Of a stretch of 64,000 bases of DNA, positions 34,974-42,949 are shown piece by piece. The notes beneath the pieces are model-generated. The model was not told the DNA's origin and made no database searches. It worked only from the letters and a program-made list of their open reading frames with translations. The DNA is taken from contig CBDCLS010000005.1 of the NCBI GenBank assembly GCA_965218775.1, positions 2,046,001-2,110,000 of the forward strand, written 5' to 3'. The DNA is from CAUZIZ01 sp965218775. Its GTDB lineage: Bacteria > Acidobacteriota > UBA6911 > RPQK01 > JAJDTT01. The position numbers were made by a program, and so were the translations under genes. Numbering within the stretch: the stretch's first letter is position 1; each line of letters begins with the position of its first letter.

Positions 34974-36449
34974 TCAGAAGTGCCAGGCTGGCAGCGGCGG
35001 ACCGGACGAGAGGACTTCCTCGAGGTAGGCTCCCGACTGGGGCGCCGGCGCGCTCGCGTGCGTCGCCTCGGCGCGCTCGAGGACGCGGTAGCCGAGGATG
35101 TTGTGCCAGCGTCCGTCGCCGAGCTGGAGGTTCATGGCCGAGGGGTGGTCGACGTGCCAGCTGCTGCCGCCCTGGGGCGGTCCGAATTCCGTGCGGCCGT
35201 CGCGGGCGACGATCGGCTGTTCCAGGCGCTTGCGGTCGGCCGAGAGCGGCCAGAGCACCAGGCGCTCCCGCAGCCACCCGCCGAGGCGCATCCGCCCGCC
35301 ATCCCCAGCGACTTTGTACCCGCTGTGGTTGTACCGCTCATCGCCGAACGGCCAGAGCGGCACCTCGAAGAGGTTGGCGGTCACGTAGGGGGTGCCGTCG
35401 GCCGCCTGGTTGATCGACACCGGCGACATCGAGATGACCCCAAGCGCCTCGATCTGCAGCCGCCAGGTCGAGCCGCCGTCCGCGGAGCGCCACACCCGAA
35501 TGCTCGTCCGGCCCGGGTCCACCACGCCCCGTGCGCAGAGCAGCAGTGCCCCGTCGACATCGCGAACCAGGGTCGGCTCCGCGGAACCGTCCTCGGGCGT
35601 CACCGGGACAAACGTGTGCGGTTGCCAGAAACCCGCAGTGCGGCGAAAACGGAGGACGCCGCTGGCGACCAAGGACCGCTCTGGCGCGGCCGGCTTAGCG
35701 CGGCGGCAGCTGTACGGGAGCAGGAGATCGTCGCCGTCGGCGATCCCGTTCCGAATCGGGTTGCCATCCAGCACCCAGTCGCCGACGGTTGCTCGACTCT
35801 TCACCAGCGCCTCGGCCCTCTCCGCCCGGAAGCGGGTGCCGTCGTACGAAAGCTGCTGGAACTCCAGGTACTCGTAGGCCTGGGACCCCGGGTAGGCACG
35901 ACGCCCGATCCGGTCGGCGTGGTGTCCAAGATCCCGGTCGTGCTGGGGCCAGGCCTGGGCGGTCGAAAGGCCGAATCCGGTTCCGGCATGTGGGTGGGGC
36001 GAGCCGTCAGCGCGTTTCGCGCCGGCGGGCACAAAGGCGCCGGCCACCGGGAACTTCACCATCACCGCCTGCTCGTTTGGAGGCCGGGAGTTCGGATTCG
36101 GCTCCTCGTGGTTGCGGGAAATTTGGACGGCTGTGTCGCTCTGGATTCCATCGAGGCTGTCGAAGAGCAGCACGTCGGAGCCGAGCTCGAAATCGACACC
36201 GGGATTGAGTGCCTTGCGGATGTTGCAGAACACGGCAGCCAAGCGCGGCGCAACCTGGAACGGGTAGATGATACCGTAGCGCCAGACCTCACCAGCCGGG
36301 ATAGAAACGGGCGTGCGCAGGAATGCCGCACCCCGCGTCACGCGAACCAGCCCCAGTCGAGGCTCTGCCTGGGACCAGCCAGGGACGGGGGCAAGTGCCA
36401 GCGCCGCTCCGAGCTTTCCGAGCTGCCGACGCGTCCAGAGTCGCTTCAT
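34974..36449 (-). CDS. Tat-exported sialidase-fold (BNR) protein
   Basis: 491 residues with a twin-arginine leader (RRQLGKLGAALALAPVPG), preceded by AGAGGGGG. One clear Asp box (SADGGSTWRL) and strand patterns such as DGALLLCARGV, SGVLRFRRTAGFWQP and HNILGYRVLE suggest a sialidase-like propeller, but the GH33 arginine triad cannot be traced. The gene is markedly richer in G+C at third codon positions than the C69 gene downstream, hinting at separate acquisition. Enzyme or binding protein: undecided. Confidence 0.6.
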   Translation of the reverse strand: MKRLWTRRQLGKLGAALALAPVPGWSQAEPRLGLVRVTRGAAFLRTPVSIPAGEVWRYGIIYPFQVAPRLAAVFCNIRKALNPGVDFELGSDVLLFDSLDGIQSDTAVQISRNHEEPNPNSRPPNEQAVMVKFPVAGAFVPAGAKRADGSPHPHAGTGFGLSTAQAWPQHDRDLGHHADRIGRRAYPGSQAYEYLEFQQLSYDGTRFRAERAEALVKSRATVGDWVLDGNPIRNGIADGDDLLLPYSCRRAKPAAPERSLVASGVLRFRRTAGFWQPHTFVPVTPEDGSAEPTLVRDVDGALLLCARGVVDPGRTSIRVWRSADGGSTWRLQIEALGVISMSPVSINQAADGTPYVTANLFEVPLWPFGDERYNHSGYKVAGDGGRMRLGGWLRERLVLWPLSADRKRLEQPIVARDGRTEFGPPQGGSSWHVDHPSAMNLQLGDGRWHNILGYRVLERAEATHASAPAPQSGAYLEEVLSSGPPLPAWHF

Positions 36450-36520
36450 CGCACACCCCCTCTGCCGGCCGATCGTAGCACACCACCGGGCTCTGTCACC
36501 ATTCCGGATGGCAGTCTTCC

Positions 36521-36846
36521 CTTGCCTTTGCCTTTGCCTTTGCCTTTGCCTTTGCCTTGCGCTTTACTTATTCCCTTTCCGCCGGTCCCAGAACAATCCT
36601 CATCGGGCGTTTCCGCAACCGAGAGCGTTCGTAATAGACCCAGGGCAAGATCCAACCGCACGCCAATGTCCGCCCACCCAAGCTGCGGCTAAGAATTTGG
36701 GGCCGGAAAACAGACCGTGCTTGAAATCGATCGGATCGGGTGGGCCGCAAGCCTGGAGGCAGGAAAAGGAAAGGTGAGGGGAAAGCGCAAGGCGGAGGCA
36801 AAGGCATAGGCAGGTTTGAAGGCTGGGGCAAGGGCAAGGGAAAGGG
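36521..36846. repeat. Hexamer-armed palindromic element, copy B
   Basis: Left arm 36521-36557 is five or more perfect CTTTGC hexamers; the right arm (about 36763-36846) is a less regular run of GGCAAA/GGCAAG-type hexamers containing AGGTTTGAAGG. The core carries CTTGAAATCG and AGCCTGGAGGCAGGAAAAGG, which align with CTTGAAATCG and GAGCCTGGACCCAGGAAAGG of copy C, so the elements share descent beyond the arms. It fills most of the 36450-36961 gap between divergent genes; nothing else is seen there. Confidence 0.75.
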
Positions 36847-36961
36847 TTCGGCGCGGAAACCGGGACAAAGCGGCCTCCAATCCGGGTGAATTGTGCAACA
36901 ACTCGCAGTTCATGATCTACTATGACCTTTCATGACCTTTTTTGAACATGGAGCCCTCGGC

Positions 36962-37290
36962 ATGAAGCGATCCCCTCTTAGACGCGCGACTCGGTCAATA
37001 CTCGGTGGGCTGCTCGTGAGTCTCTGGGCGACTGCCGTGATCGCCGGCGCGTGGGGCTCGGAACCGACCGTCAAGAGGATTGCCGCCGAAGGCGGCGAGG
37101 TGCCGTGTGTCGTCTACGCTCCCGATCCAGCGGCCCGCGATAAGGCGGGACTGGTCGTCCATCTCTACGGCGCTGGCGGTTCGCACAAGTCGGGGGAATA
37201 CAATGTCGGCCGCGCGCCGTTTGATCATTTCCGGCGAAAGCTGGCCGAGCGCGGCCACTGGCTGATCGTGCCAGACCTGGGGCCAGGACC
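36962..37290 (+). pseudogene. Truncated secreted alpha/beta hydrolase
   Basis: The frame begins MKRSPLRRATRSILGGLLVS, a Sec-type leader, then CVVYAPDPAARDKAGLVVHL-YGAGGSHKSGEYN and FDHFRRKLAERGHWLIVPDL, the first strands of an alpha/beta hydrolase (oxyanion-type turn included). Similarity ends near 37280; no serine elbow follows, and the frame runs into the ribosome-binding region of the aldolase gene and stops at 37333. It looks like a 5' fragment joined to foreign DNA. Confidence 0.6.
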
Positions 37291-37310
37291 AGCAAACACA
37301 GGAGCTAATC

Positions 37311-38048
37311 ATGTCGCCCACGAAAACACTTAGACAACGCATTAAAGACGGTGAAGTGCTGGTTGCCCTTCGGGGCTCGCTAACCACGAGCAAGGACGAG
37401 TTGTCCGATATATGGTCAACCGGTAAGTACGGCTATATCTGGATAGATGGTCAGCATACCGCTTTTAGCGAAGAACAGTTGGTCAATTATTGCCGCGCCG
37501 CCGAAGAGTTGGGCATCGACGTGCAACTGCGCATCACCCACACCCGGCACGCCTACCTGGTCGGCCGCTATCTGGACTTTGGGCCCACCGCGGTCCTGGT
37601 CCCAGAAGTAATGGAACCCGAGACCGTAGACGACGCCATTGCCTATGCCTATTACGGGCCCATCGGACGGCGCAGCTGGGGCGGATCTAATCGCCGGGGT
37701 CTGCGTGGCGTCGCCCGAGGGATGGATCGGCACGCTTATGCGGCGTGGTGGAACGACTATGTGGTTTTAGCTATCCAGGTAGAATCCGTTGAAGCGGTGA
37801 GCAATATTCGGAAACTGGCCAAACCAGGAGTGAACGTCGTCACCTTCGGACCAAACGATCTCTTGTTCAACCTGGAGGACCACCCGGAATATCCGCTGCA
37901 AAACGTCGATGACTGTATGCGCAATGTGGCCGCCCAATTGGCAGGCACCGGCATTCGTCTGGCCATGGGTACGGCTACAACGCCACAAGAACGCGACAAG
38001 TATTTGGAGATGGGAATTACCCTCTTTCAGGAAGATGCGCCGACCTAG
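37311..38048 (+). CDS. HpcH/HpaI-family aldolase, C-terminus displaced by a MITE
   Basis: 245 residues from an ATG seven bases after AGGAG. The family's TIM-barrel landmarks are present: GYIWIDGQHTAFSEEQLVNY (acid/base His region), QLRITHTRHAYLVGRYLDFG, TAVLVPEVMEPETVDDAIAY (metal Glu), and FGPNDLLFNLED (metal Asp). Such enzymes split 2-keto-3-deoxy or hydroxy-keto acids to pyruvate and an aldehyde. The stop codon lies in the flank of the 38048-38317 insertion; beyond it the sequence LDKVRDALRAGAYRVNVSR looks like the original end, so roughly 18 residues were lost. The barrel is essentially complete and the enzyme may still work. Base composition is lower in G+C than the neighbours. Confidence 0.82.
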   Translation: MSPTKTLRQRIKDGEVLVALRGSLTTSKDELSDIWSTGKYGYIWIDGQHTAFSEEQLVNYCRAAEELGIDVQLRITHTRHAYLVGRYLDFGPTAVLVPEVMEPETVDDAIAYAYYGPIGRRSWGGSNRRGLRGVARGMDRHAYAAWWNDYVVLAIQVESVEAVSNIRKLAKPGVNVVTFGPNDLLFNLEDHPEYPLQNVDDCMRNVAAQLAGTGIRLAMGTATTPQERDKYLEMGITLFQEDAPT

Positions 38049-38317
38049 TACAGCGTTCTGTAAATACCGATACGTTTGCAGATGGGGCTTGCTAGGCGAG
38101 ATCAAGGCAGGAGGAGGAAGACGATGCTTGGCCATTTTCGACGACGACCAACACAGAGATCGTCCGCAACCCCCATCTGCCCTGCGGGTGGCGACGGGAC
38201 GCGCCGATTTCTTTGTCGCGCCTCCTCCAAGATACGAGGCATCGAGTTCGGCGTCGCTTCGCGAACTCGACCCGTCGCGCTCGCCACAAACGTATCGGTA
38301 TTTACAGAACGCTGTAC
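38048..38317. mobile_element. 270 bp MITE with perfect 31 bp inverted ends
   Basis: The ends are perfect inverted repeats of 31 bases beginning GTACAGCGTTCTGTAAATAC, flanked by TA (38046-38047 and 38318-38319) or by CTAG if drawn shorter. Subterminal CAGATGGGG and CCCCATCTG add a further inverted segment. No transposase is encoded. TA duplication would suit an IS630/Tc1-type helper, but that is inference. It interrupts the end of the aldolase gene. Confidence 0.88.
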
Positions 38318-38385
38318 TAGATAAGGTTCGAGACGCCTTGCGCGCTGGCGCATACCGCGTCAACGTGAGCCGGTGAGCATGCCGA

Positions 38386-39534
38386 TTATTCACGAAAAGT
38401 GGGCCGGCGCCGATGCCACCCCGTCGCCTGCTCGAAGGCATGGGCCATCTCGCAAGCCGCGGCGTCTTTCATGGCACCTGCTGCGAAGGCCAGACCCACC
38501 GGCAATCCCCTGGCCGTGAATCCACAAGGGACCGAGATCGTGGGGATACCCGAAAGGGTTCCCAGATACTGGAGCCTGGCCTCCAGATTGGGGCGCTCCG
38601 AGGTGCCTGCATCCGCCGGCCGCTCGATGGGCCTGGCTCCCAGGGGATTCATGGGCGCTACGAGGACGTCGAACCTGCGGGTCAACTCCGCGACAGCACG
38701 GACGATGGCCTGGCGGATGCGAAGCGCCTTCATGTAGTCCGGCGCCGGGATCAGGGCGGCTGCCCTCCAGCTGATCCAGCGATCCTTGTTCACCAGTGCC
38801 TGCTCGAGTCTGCCGTCCCTGGCCCAGGGTTGAAAAACGGAGAAGCCCTCCACCTGCCAGATGAAGCTGGTGACCTCGCTGTAAGGGAGGCTGGGGAGCT
38901 GGACATCCTCCAGGATCACCCCGAGGCCCTGCAGAACATCGAGAGCCTGCCGGTAGGTCTCCCCTACGGGAAGATCCCGGAGCTGCTCGAACTCCGCGCG
39001 GACGACTCCCAGGCGCCGCCCTGCGATTTTCTCCCCGGGAAGGAAATCGAATGGAGCGCTGACCGACGTGGGGTCATTGGGGTCGGCGCCATGGATGGCG
39101 TCCAGGACTGCCGCGCAGTCGGCCACACGGCGAGCCATGGGCCCCACCTTGTCCATGGTCCAGCTCAACGGCATGGTCCCGTAGCGGCTCACTCGGCCGT
39201 AGGTCGGACGCAAGCCGACGATACCGGTGGTGCTGGCGGGGCGAAGAATCGATGTCGTCGTCTCTGAACCGATGGCAAACGCCGCCAGCCCTGCCGCCAC
39301 ACTCGCGGCTGGGCCGGTCGAGGAGCCGAAGGTCCAGTGGTCCAGTTTCCAGGGATTGTGCACCGGCCCGTTCAGCGCGGCCTCAGGCCGCCCCCCGGCG
39401 GCCAGCTCACTCATAGACAGCTTACCCAGCAGGACGGCCCCGGCACCCCGAAGCCGCTCGATGAGGGTGGCATCGTGATCGGGGACCTGATCCTTGAACA
39501 ACCGCGAGCCCCAGGTGGTCCGAATCCCTTTCGT
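38386..39534 (-). pseudogene. Amidase C-terminal part, severed by an insertion sequence
   Basis: The frame reads ATKGIRTTWGSRLFKDQVPD, DATLIERLRGAGAVLLGKLS, GSSTGPAASVAAGLAAFAIG (Ser-rich amidase signature with the catalytic Ser pair) and SGIPTISVPCGFTARGLPVG. It is the C-terminal 382 residues of an amidase-signature hydrolase. The N-terminal 85 residues lie at 40911-41165. Removing the 1372-base insertion and one GGCG duplicate joins the parts in frame as LVATKGIRTTWG, giving a 467-residue enzyme of normal length. As it stands, the catalytic Lys (in YAAKD) and the Ser pair are on different fragments, so activity is lost. Confidence 0.9.
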
Positions 39535-39538
39535 CGCC

Positions 39539-40910
39539 TGTTCGACCGGACACAATGTTTACATTTTAGACCGATGACATGGTTTACACCTTTAACCTTT
39601 CCAGAATGGAGTTTCGGACGGCTCGGAGGGCGAGCCCGGAGAGCCGTCCGAAACTCAACGACCGCGTTCTCTCTTCCATCGCCTGGCTTCCGCCGGTGTG
39701 AGGATGCGGCTGCGGGCCTCCTCGAAGATGGCCAAGGGGATGTGGGTGAAAAAGAGCCGAGACCACCCCGGCTCCAGGGGCTGCAACCCGACGGGCTGAG
39801 AGGCCAGGGCTTCCCCCAGGAAGACCGCCTCCCCCGCCCAGTAGAACTCGCCGTGTTTCTGCACCTTTCGCACCGTCCACGAATCCGGATAACTCACCGG
39901 GGGCAAGTAGGGCGGCCGGCGACGAGTCGAAGGCGTATAGAATCCAGACGGAGGCTTCAAACCCAGCGAGTCGTGGGGACGCGCTTCGTTGTACTCGCGA
40001 CGAAAACGCTCCAGCGCCCGCTGTTGGGAATGCCAAGTCGACTGCGGGGGCGTGGCCGCCTCCTCCTTCAAGGTTCGATGCATGCGCTCGTGAGCCCCGT
40101 TGTCCTGGGGTTTGCCCGGGCGGATGCGCTCCGGGGTAATCCCCAGACGCAGAAACCACGTCGAGAGGCGGCTCAGCCCACCCACGCCGCGACTGGCGAA
40201 GGGAGTGCCGTTGTCGCTGCGGATCACCTGAGGAAGGCCGTAGCGGTCGAAGGCTCTGTGAAAGACCTTCTGAACGACAAGCAGTCCCGTGCCGGCCACC
40301 AGGCGACAGTCGATCAGATAGCGGGAGTACTGGTCCAGAATGGTCAGCGGATCGCAGCGGGTCCCATCCCCCGCGCAAAACCATCCCTTGAAATCGACGC
40401 TCCAGACGTCGTTGGCCTCCACGGCCCGACGCAACGGAGACAGGTAGGGCGGGGAGCGACGGCGACGGCGCTGCGGCCGATTCAGACCGGCTCGGCCAAG
40501 AATCTCCCCGATGGTGCTCGCCGCCGGCGGCTTCTCTCCGGCCTGCTCGAGCCTCCAGCGAATCTTGCGCGGCCCCCAACGGGGGTGCTGCTGACGCAGC
40601 TGCACAATCTGCTCCCGAACCCTCCCGCTGACCGAGCTCGCCGGACGATGCGGCGCCCGCGAACGATCCTCCAGACCCTCGAGGCCCTCGGCCTGAAACC
40701 GTCGGTACCACTTGTAGCCGATCACCCGACTGATCCCGTAGCGCCGACACAGCTCGGAGACGCTCTCCAGACCTTCTTCGACTTCCAACACAAAACGCAC
40801 TCTTTGCTTCATGACACTGGCTTCTTTCCACGGCATCCTTTCTTAATACCGCATGCATCTGTAAACCATGTGTCCGGTCCGTTTTGTAAATCATGTTCCC
40901 GGTTCGTACC
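39539..40910 (-). mobile_element. IS481-family insertion sequence, 1372 bp
   Basis: Ends are imperfect inverted repeats (left TGTTCGACCGGACACAATG, right, inverted, GGTACGAACCGGGAACATG) followed on both sides by TTTACA, ACCG and ATGGTTTACA. Flanking CGCC on the plus strand at 39535-39538 and 40911-40914 is the target duplication. It encodes a single transposase on the minus strand, in the same direction as the amidase it splits. Confidence 0.92.
39655..40836 (-). CDS. IS481-family DDE transposase
   Basis: 393 residues. An N-terminal helix-turn-helix (VSELCRRYGISRVIGYKWYR) precedes a linker rich in arginine, then the integrase-type core: NDVWSVDFKGWFCAG (first Asp), IRSDNGTPFASRGVGGLSRL (second Asp) and GKPQDNGAHERMHRTLKEE (Glu). 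The C-terminal tail carries strand-forming segments. All three catalytic acids are present, so the enzyme appears functional. A second ATG eight codons in is an alternative start. Confidence 0.95.
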   Translation of the reverse strand: MPWKEASVMKQRVRFVLEVEEGLESVSELCRRYGISRVIGYKWYRRFQAEGLEGLEDRSRAPHRPASSVSGRVREQIVQLRQQHPRWGPRKIRWRLEQAGEKPPAASTIGEILGRAGLNRPQRRRRRSPPYLSPLRRAVEANDVWSVDFKGWFCAGDGTRCDPLTILDQYSRYLIDCRLVAGTGLLVVQKVFHRAFDRYGLPQVIRSDNGTPFASRGVGGLSRLSTWFLRLGITPERIRPGKPQDNGAHERMHRTLKEEAATPPQSTWHSQQRALERFRREYNEARPHDSLGLKPPSGFYTPSTRRRPPYLPPVSYPDSWTVRKVQKHGEFYWAGEAVFLGEALASQPVGLQPLEPGWSRLFFTHIPLAIFEEARSRILTPAEARRWKRERGR

Positions 40911-41165
40911 CGCCACGAGGTCCTTCGCGGCGTAGGGAATACCGTGTAATGGTCCCCGGTAGCGGCCCGCCAGGATCTCGGCCTCAGCCCGCCTGGCCTG
41001 CCGAATCGCCACATCCTCGGTGACGGTGATGTAGGAATTCAGCTTGCCGTCCAGCTCCCGGATGCGCTCCAGGTAGGCGCGGGTCAGCTCCACCGGGGAG
41101 ATCTGCTTCGACTCGAGCTGGGCTGCCAGCTCGCCGATCGACTGGTAACAGAGATCCTCACTCAT
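40911..41165 (-). pseudogene. Amidase N-terminal part
   Basis: 85 codons of the severed amidase: MSEDLCYQSIGELAAQLESK, SPVELTRAYLERIRELDGKL and GPLHGIPYAAKDLVA, the last with the catalytic lysine. The ATG overlaps the stop of the 111-residue gene upstream (ATGA), so the two were translationally coupled. The frame now runs into the insertion sequence and ends after about 30 foreign residues. Confidence 0.9.
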
Positions 41166-41497
41166 GGGGTGCGTTCGTCCTCACCGCCGTCGGGGTGAAA
41201 GACAAAGGCCGGCTCCAGAGTAAGGGGAATCTCGAAATCCCGAATGACCTGAATCGCCCGGACAGTCCGCTCCAGCGCCGGCCTCATTCGCTCCAGCTCC
41301 AAGTCGTTGGCAGCTGGTTGGCCCAGAAACTCCAGGAGCACCCTCGCGGTCTCCAGGGAAAGCGCCTGGGTCGTTCGTGTTTCTTGCACCGCAGCCTCCA
41401 ACAGGGTTTCTCCGGCGAGACCCCCCGCCGTGAGGCTTGCGAGGGCACGCCGGGTGAATCGGATATTCGGCGGGGTTTTCGGCGTCGGTTCGCTCAT
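41162..41497 (-). CDS. Small protein coupled to the amidase gene
   Basis: 111 residues, no signal peptide despite an arginine pair (FTRRALASLTAGGLAGETLL). The C-terminal half is helical and acidic (NDLELERMRPALERTVRAIQ, then DFEIPLTLEPAFVFHP). It ends in a four-base overlap with the amidase start. Position and size recall GatC-like or DUF partner subunits of amidases, but no GatC motif is obvious. Family not recognised. Confidence 0.6.
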   Translation of the reverse strand: MSEPTPKTPPNIRFTRRALASLTAGGLAGETLLEAAVQETRTTQALSLETARVLLEFLGQPAANDLELERMRPALERTVRAIQVIRDFEIPLTLEPAFVFHPDGGEDERTP

Positions 41498-41600
41498 GAT
41501 ATGGCTCCTGAAGATCCGGATCAGGACTCCGATTACTCATGCTAGAATCGGAGTCGATGATCTCTTGCCACCAGCCCTTCGATGCTGGGAATATCCTCCG

Positions 41601-41765
41601 ATGATTGGACGACGCGGACGGTGCTTCATCACAGCCGCAATCTTGATCGGAAGCGGGCTGGCTAACAATACCGCATGGGTGGGCGTCGAGGTCAACACCT
41701 CAAACACGGATAATCAGGGATTCCCTTCGGTCGGGGCGGACACCGACGGTGATTTCATCGTCTGA
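41601..41765 (+). pseudogene. Fragment of a secreted DxDGDF-repeat protein
   Basis: The frame MIGRRGRCFITAAILIGSGL continues to NTAWVGVEVNTSNTDNQGFP and VGADTDGDFIV before TGA. That ending matches the recurring VAxDxDGDFVVVW unit of large secreted calcium-binding repeat proteins, of which normally many copies follow. Only one unit is left, so this is a relic or a prematurely stopped gene. Confidence 0.4.
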
Positions 41766-41839
41766 CTGGAGCCTGCTCGGGGCTCGGAAAAGCCGGTCAC
41801 CAGGCCACCATCCCCCGGATCATCTGAAGGACGGATTCT

Positions 41840-42637
41840 ATGCAACGAAGAACTTTCTTGAAAAGCAGCTCCGCCGTTGCCAGCGCCAGTGCGTGGGCCT
41901 GCACCACTAGGAGCGGCCCCTCGGAGGGAATTCAGCGAGTGCTCCTTACGTCGGCAGATCACCCGCTGCCGACGATCCTGGCCGACAGTCTGGGGGCAAC
42001 CTACGAAATTCTGCTCACCAGCCGTGAGGAGGTCGACTCTGCGCATCCATTCCAACGATCCGATCTAAGTCATGGGGAATCGACCAACCGGCTGGTCGCG
42101 GGTATCGATGCAATTGTCCACGTCGCAGAGCCGCTTCCGGATGAGGGCCTCCATCAGCAGATCGACCATCTGACACGCCGCACCTATAACCTGCTTTGGG
42201 CAGCTACCAACGGGGGAGTTCAGAGAGTCGTCTACTTGAGCACCCTGGAGGTGATGGCCGCCTACGATCCGAACTTCATAGTCAACGAATCGTGGCAGCC
42301 CCTCCCCACCCTCACCGCACCATCACTCCCGAAGCATCTCGGCGAGTACACCTGCCGCGAGTTTGCGCGCATCGGAAAGCTCGCCGTGGTTGTCCTCCGT
42401 CTGGGCAAGGTCGTCGCTGCCAGCGAGATGAGAGGCAGATCTTTCGATCCCATGTCGGTGGCCGAAGACGATGTCGCCCAGGCGGTTCGTCTCGCCCTCC
42501 AAACCGAGATCGAGGACACCGCCTCCAGCCTCTCGCACTGGTCAGTCCTACACATCTCATCCGACTCGGAAAGGGCTCGCTTTGATTCCGAGCGCGCCAA
42601 CCGGGTTCTCGGCTACCAGCCGATCCACAACGGGTAG
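41840..42637 (+). CDS. Tat-exported NAD(P)-dependent epimerase/dehydratase-like protein
   Basis: 265 residues beginning MQRRTFLKSSSAVASASAWAC, a twin-arginine leader ending in a cysteine, which could also be lipidated. The rest resembles the extended SDR family: IQRVLLTSADHPLPTILAD in place of the usual Gly-rich loop, GIDAIVHVAEPLPDEGLHQQ, VQRVVYLSTLEVMAAYDPNF (catalytic Ser region) and GKLAVVVLRLGKVVAASEM. The GxxGxxG loop is missing and the expected YxxxK is not clear (HLGEYTCREFARIGK comes close), so cofactor binding may be altered. It stands alone. Confidence 0.6.
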   Translation: MQRRTFLKSSSAVASASAWACTTRSGPSEGIQRVLLTSADHPLPTILADSLGATYEILLTSREEVDSAHPFQRSDLSHGESTNRLVAGIDAIVHVAEPLPDEGLHQQIDHLTRRTYNLLWAATNGGVQRVVYLSTLEVMAAYDPNFIVNESWQPLPTLTAPSLPKHLGEYTCREFARIGKLAVVVLRLGKVVAASEMRGRSFDPMSVAEDDVAQAVRLALQTEIEDTASSLSHWSVLHISSDSERARFDSERANRVLGYQPIHNG

Positions 42638-42747
42638 GAGCGTAGGAGTAGTGCTATGAAAGCTAGTACTAGTACTAAGTAACACAGATTTCCGCGTCAA
42701 TTTCGTCGAGCGAAACCGCGGGATCGGGCTAGTCTGTTTGACTTTAC

Positions 42748-42763
42748 GTATCCGTACGGATAC
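42748..42763. promoter_or_regulatory. Perfect palindrome, possible toxin-antitoxin operator
   Basis: GTATCCGTACGGATAC lies 13 bases before the first toxin codon recognised. Its position and symmetry fit an autoregulatory operator bound by the helix-turn-helix antitoxin encoded at 44546. Binding is inferred only. Confidence 0.45.
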
Positions 42764-42949
42764 ATTTGATCATAGCTCCGGCAAACAGACACCTTCGCCA
42801 GATGGTTAAGAGGGCTGCGCGACGCAAAATCAAAAGCTCGCATTCTCGCGAGGTTGGAGTCTGCTCGGCTGGGTGGTTTGGGAGACTGTAAGGCGGTAGG
42901 TTCCGGAGTCCGTGAGATGCGGATTCACACCGGAGGGGGCTATAGAGTC

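Noticed and set aside
37909..38376. Frame crossing the aldolase end and the MITE
   Set aside because: It only chains three unrelated sequences; its last 19 residues are useful as the probable displaced aldolase tail.
39584..41014. 476-residue minus-strand frame overlapping the transposase
   Set aside because: Out of frame with the DDE transposase, which has all catalytic residues.
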